Source of the DNA: Liolophura sinensis
Lineage: Eukaryota; Mollusca; Polyplacophora; Chitonida; Chitonidae
Reading direction: 5' to 3'
NCBI RefSeq assembly: GCF_032854445.1
Contig: NC_088304.1
Span: 35,885,551 to 35,949,550 of the forward strand
Length of the DNA: 64,000 nt
A program made the position numbers and the translations under genes. Positions 59,354-64,000 of this stretch are shown here, piece by piece. The first letter of the stretch is position 1. Each line of letters begins with the position of its first letter. The notes under the pieces were generated by a model. It saw nothing but the letters and a program-made list of their open reading frames with translations, made no database searches and was not told where the DNA came from.

Positions 59354-60871
59354 CCTATATATATGTTGATTTTAAGTAAACACTCCATATATATTGAATC
59401 TAGTGGTATAATTGACATCTAGTGGTATAAACATAACACAGACGTTTTGTTCTTTTCCTGTAATCCGCCATGGCTAAGAAGGGATATATTTGACAGATGA
59501 CGAGCTCGTAAACATATAAATGTAAACATTGCTGCTGGCGAATAATCCATCCACAGTGACAAAATCAGTCAGTAATGAACAACAGTGACGTTAACACTAA
59601 TTGAAATACCTGTATTTAATTAAAAAAAGACTGCTGTGACAAATTATGCTATAAAACGCCATGTGCTAGCAATTTTTGCCAACTTTTTACATAGTGTTTA
59701 GACACATGGGGATTCGATGCGTAACCATATTTTAGCTGAGTAGTGTGTAAAAATGTAGCAAACTTTGGCATGCCAGTATATGTGACAATTTATTCTTCAT
59801 TGTGTAATAATTTTACATACCCAAATACAAATGGATAATGCCAACACCGGACAACATAAAAAAATGAACTAAAACGGTGAAAACACTTGTTATTCGCCAC
59901 AGAATAATAACAAAAAACGTTGTTATTAAATGTTACCCGCAATAACTGTTATACAAATACTGGTTTACTATTTCCATCTTGTTTTTATTTTGATGTGTAG
60001 GCCCTCTTTCGAAACACCTAAAAGAAATACACACGAGAATAATCAAGGGCTGTTATGTTCAGAGTGGGAGAAAATCATTGTAACTGAGTTGGAACTGGAT
60101 TGAAGATCTACAAGTTCAAATCGTCTGTACAGGTGCCATTGGTGAAAAAATACCCGGAACTTTAACAAAGACATCAAACGTCGATTAGAGGTATAATTGA
60201 AACGTAAAATACTGTCTAGCGTTTTTCTCTTTCCACAAAAACTGGACATAATTTTTATTTTTTTGCAGCAAAAAAAAGAAGAAGAAAGACATATAATATG
60301 CAAGAAAGGTATATCATCTATAAAGTGGTCAGCCGGAGGCTGTAGCCTGTAAAGTGTGACCAACGACTTTCACTAGTCGAGAGACTGTTTCCTTAATGTG
60401 GCCTGTCATTAAGACAGATATTGCGGACACATATTGCTACTGGCGATGTACAATATAATGCCATTATTTGGAGACACTATCATATCTTGATACATCGTAC
60501 CACTTCAGGACTGGTTTTATTGCCCGTGATATACCTTACAGGTAAGCGGTGTCGTTGGAGTAAATTATGGACTGTTATCGCGCTTTTTAAAGTGTAACAC
60601 CGCATGACGTCACAAGAATTTTTGTCGTAAGTTAAAAAGTGCCACATGGTTTGTCTTACGATTCAGTACTACGTGTCTTATCGAGTTGAATAAATACGAT
60701 TTGCTACAGTGGCTATAAAATATTTTTTTCTTTTTCTTTTTGAAGAACAGAAATATATTGCTGGAATATACAACTATTTATCTTCGTATATTTTGCTGGA
60801 AACATTTATCATGACGTCATTGCATTATTTACAATAGTTATAATTTACCATCACATGCCCTAGATCCTGTT
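59005..60871. other. No gene recognised; (AT)n microsatellite
   Basis: A TA/AT dinucleotide run of about 54 bases lies at 59298-59351. Nothing else was recognised. Confidence 0.5.
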
Positions 60872-60962
60872 ATTCCTCCGACCATTATGCTGGCCGCCGT
60901 CGTATAAGTGCAATATTCTTGAGTGTAAAACACCAATCGAATAAGTAAATAAATAAAGAAAG
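60872..60962 (+). mobile_element. SINE (family 1) 3' end
   Basis: ATTATGCTGGCCGCCGTCGT, AAGTGCAATATTCTTGAG, AAAACACCAATCG and an A-rich tail. Confidence 0.85.
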
Positions 60963-61447
60963 AAATAGTCCACGTATAGATTGCTGAAATCAAACAAACC
61001 CCGTATCACCTTCAAACTGAACTTTGTACAAAGATTATGACCCTGCCAAGGTTTTGCACATTGTTATTTTTTGTGGATTATACTTTGAGCCTTCGTCCTT
61101 GAAAAAAATGACTCATCACGAGCATTTAACATTGTTGCTGCTGTGGTGAAACGCCTCATAGTAAAAGCCACTGATTTGTCCCTTGCATGTGACCACCGTT
61201 ATATAGGTAAACAAGAATTAGACCATAACTGATGTCTGACCATAAATTGCGATGCTTGTGCATCTCAAAAATGCACTCAGCGATCAAAAGCAAAAAGAAT
61301 ACAACCCCACCAGCAACAACAGTATTAAGCTGTTATTCAAGCCTTTGACACCAATCAAATAAATGAATAAATATACATAGGTACAAAATTTGACAGAATT
61401 GAGTGATATTACCAAAGGCAAGGATTTATTCTACTATATCAATACGT

Positions 61448-61751
61448 CAAAGTGTATGATATATTTATTTACTTATTTGATTGGTGTTTTACGCCGTACT
61501 CAAGATTATTTCACTTATACGACGGCGGTCAGCATTATAGTGGGAGGAAACCCGACAGAGCCCGGGGAAACCCACGACCATCCGCAGGTTGCTGGTAGAC
61601 CTTCCCACTTACGGCCGGAGAGAAAGCCAGCATGAGCTGGACTTGAACTCACAGCGGCCGCATTGGTGACAGTCTTCTGGGTCATTACGCCGCACTAGCG
61701 CGCTAACCGACTGAGCCACGGAGACCCCCCCCCCCACAAAGTGTATGATAT
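61448..61751 (-). mobile_element. Full-length SINE (family 1) with 15-bp target duplication
   Basis: CAAAGTGTATGATAT stands at 61448-61462 and 61737-61751. Between them the complete element lies reversed: a tail of TTTATTTACTTATTTGATTG, GGTCAGCATTATAGTGGGAG, CCCACGACCATCCGCAGG, GACTTGAACTCACAGCGG and CGCTAACCGACTGAGCCACG. It ends next to a run of C. Short open frames on both strands here come from it. Confidence 0.95.
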
Positions 61752-62558
61752 TTTGCTCTACAACACGCATGTATGTCACCAACGATATATTTGTCTTAAT
61801 ATATGCATAGCTAATCATTTACATGTAGTTTTAAAACAAGCTAATCGTCATGGCGATACCTCCCAAAATATATATATATTTCACTATTTTCTCATACATG
61901 CAATTTTGTGTTAAGAAGAAATATATAGTTTTCATACGGAAGCGGTTGCATTTGCTGAGGGCAAGCACAAAACCAAACCTCTGTGAGGGAAGGAAGCGTG
62001 TTTGTGACAAATTGAGTATAGTCAGATATGAACCCGCACCCAGAAGAATTCCTTGAGGTATAAAGCTAAGTTGTTCCACCGTGTGCCAGTATCATCTTGC
62101 AACGAAAAAAAACATTCGTGACGAGAATGACAATGTGACGGGCCCATCCTATCAGGGTGTACAGAATCAGTTAGTACAGCGTCCATGTCAACACTTACGC
62201 CTTCTACCTGTGTGCAGGAAAGCAGAATGTAGTCAGCGGGCTTGTCACTCTTTTTATAGTAAGAGACTGTTAAGAAAACCGGTCATTCTGACAGCCAATT
62301 ATAACTAGCTCTCTGGTCGCCCACTATACAAGCATCACCCTCTAAAGATAATGGGACACTGTGGTGATATATCCGGGGAAATAACGACCATCAATATCTA
62401 CAATGATGCAAGTTGGAAATATCACACCGTTATCATTAGGTTTGAAACCAGCGATCATACCAGTCTTTAGCCCATGTAGGAAGTGTAACTGAGAAGTCCT
62501 ATCACAAAAAGTGTTCTGTTTTTTTTAAACTTCATTTGTAATAAGAACAAGGCAATGG

Positions 62559-62586
62559 TGTTTATTATTATTATTATTATTATTAT
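62559..62586. repeat. (ATT)n microsatellite
   Basis: Nine or so ATT units. Confidence 0.95.
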
Positions 62587-63194
62587 AGTTTTGGATGGGA
62601 AGGCGGTTGGCAAAAAAATTATTGTCACGGTGAGTTCTATAGGGACTCAAAGACATGTTTACGTGAATGTACAGATAAAAATGAACGCCTGGCTCCTGTA
62701 CACTTCGCCTGGAAGTAACCTGCATTCCACCTGTGAGATGTATAGGTCTATGTGATCGGATACCCTTGTATGGTACCTCCGACGTAAAATCAAGGTCAAA
62801 GAAGTGGTTGTCTATGAGTGTCTGCTATTCATGACGTCACGACGAAACAGAAGAAAGCATCGCGAAGGGCATCGTAACAGGTTTGAATTTCTTGCTTTTT
62901 TAATAACATGACCAAGTAATACTTGAATTACCACACGAATCCGTCATCATCTCGTAGGCCACCCGGAATAAACCACGCCTGCTCGTAACTCTGTGTTTGA
63001 ATGTCCACATTAAGCCACAACCGTACATCAAATCTGAATTCCAGATTAGCAATGCACAGGTTTCTATATAACTAAACAAAAACCTCATAAAACTGCGGCA
63101 TTCCTCTCTCGTTTCTTCATCTGCCCAAAGTACACATATAACGATCTACACACTTAATGGCAAACTGGTCTCAGTCACACTTTTAAATTATTTT

Positions 63195-63530
63195 TTGTAT
63201 TTGTTTATCTATTTATTTATTTATTTATTTATTTCAATGAATAATTCTTGATGAACGGCCGAGTGTATCACTTATTTATACCTTTCAGATTTATGGGTGG
63301 AGTAAACCGGAGTGAGCCGAGGAATCCATCGATTTGGCAAGTTCCTGACGAATTTTTCCACGTGTGACGTACATAGATGCAAACTATATTTAAGCAAGGC
63401 AAGCGCTCTTCTGGTTGTGCAAACTGCCACAAGAGTGCCATCTACCGATTATTGTCACCAAGGCCATGTGAACCATGAGAGCGAGGAATTAACCAACTCC
63501 CTGTACAAGGCCGGGCTTGAACCGTGATGT
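63195..63530 (-). mobile_element. SINE (family 2), best copy
   Basis: A (TTTA)n tail at about 63203-63232, then GGGTGGAGTAAACCGGAGTG, GATTTGGCAAGTTCCTGACG, GCCATCTACCGATTATTGTC and, at the far end, a B-box-like stretch read on the minus strand (GGTTCAAGCC). Partial relatives lie at 43.6, 42.3 and 19.7 kb. Confidence 0.7.
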
Positions 63531-64000
63531 ATGTTATAACTTACACCGGTATGTACATTTCAAAGGCCACAGACGTACGGTGGCTCTCTTTCATCGTATG
63601 CGCGTAAGCACACTTCACCCTATATTACCGATATACATTTACGTTAACATTAAGCTACAGTTACAACAATCAATGAACGGCACTAACAACACGGATTACA
63701 CGGACTACTTGAAGCCCGGTTTGCTCTCTTTAATAACATCATTACAGTACTTCGGTCTACCGTATTATTGGTATACAAACTCCATTCATTCACCGATACG
63801 CAAGTTTATTCCCATATTCATTACTTTAGTTTGGTTCGGTTTTGTGTAGTTTATTCAACAATCTCTTGAAGGTGGCCGAAGGTGAAGTTACAGAGTTGAT
63901 AACAAAACAATGACAAAAGTATAATGATAAACCAACAGGTAGTTTAAAGGTGACATAACCGCTGTCGATATTTTTACCTGTAAGTTACGACACAAATTAA
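63531..64000. other. No gene recognised
   Basis: A plus-strand frame from ATG at 63673 (MNGTNNTDYTDYLKPG, then hydrophobic text) has two possible N-glycosylation sites but stops after 58 codons and has no donor that I can see. Treated as chance. Confidence 0.3.

Noticed and set aside
63673-63849. Start of a receptor (MNGTNNTDYTDYLKPG)
   Set aside because: Stops after 58 codons with no donor seen and no receptor motif.

Overview
The window looks like a gene-poor, repeat-rich stretch of an invertebrate nuclear genome, most likely a mollusc. The reasoning: coding sequence is split by introns with GT/AG borders, the background is AT-rich, and interspersed repeats dominate. The main repeat is a tRNA-headed SINE of the kind described from molluscs (V-SINE/RUDI-like). 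A 319-bp element with a 3' end and (CACT)n tail that I associate with gastropod and bivalve sequence supports this. No operons, CRISPR arrays, plasmid or phage genes were seen. The species call is inference from repeats only.

Left part, about 0.7-8.4 kb, minus strand: a chain of small exons that together spell most of an SLC13-family (sodium/carboxylate or sulfate) transporter. Exon borders and reading phases fit through long parts of the chain, and its last exons lie off the left edge. Several faults suggest a decaying or badly assembled copy. The sodium-binding loop of the second half carries a frameshift, the first SNT motif is replaced, two exon junctions do not keep phase, and one conserved block is not found. 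The introns hold a 33-bp minisatellite, SINE pieces, a fold-back element and three dispersed repeat families.

Middle, 11-34 kb: mainly repeats. These include SINE copies in both orientations, a 26-bp array (14 units), a 31-bp array (23 units) and a 319-bp element with a 12-bp target-site duplication. One unplaced coding-like exon (about 21.5-21.8 kb) and one doubtful exon (18.2 kb) lie here.

Centre, 34-49 kb, minus strand: the two clearest genes. Each has its whole coding region in one exon. Both code for an N-terminal PTB/PID-like phosphotyrosine-binding fold followed by a long, low-complexity, charged tail (607 and 570 aa). They lie 11.4 kb apart on the same strand and are likely adaptor or scaffold proteins. 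Between them are a full-length SINE, a truncated SINE and other repeats.

Right part, 49-64 kb: dinucleotide repeats, a cluster of four evenly spaced CRE-like sites, a G-rich tract, and two phase-compatible minus-strand exons (57.3 and 56.6 kb) that end an unidentified gene. The rest is SINE copies, including a full-length one with a 15-bp target-site duplication. Most short open frames in the window are chance or repeat-derived and are left out.
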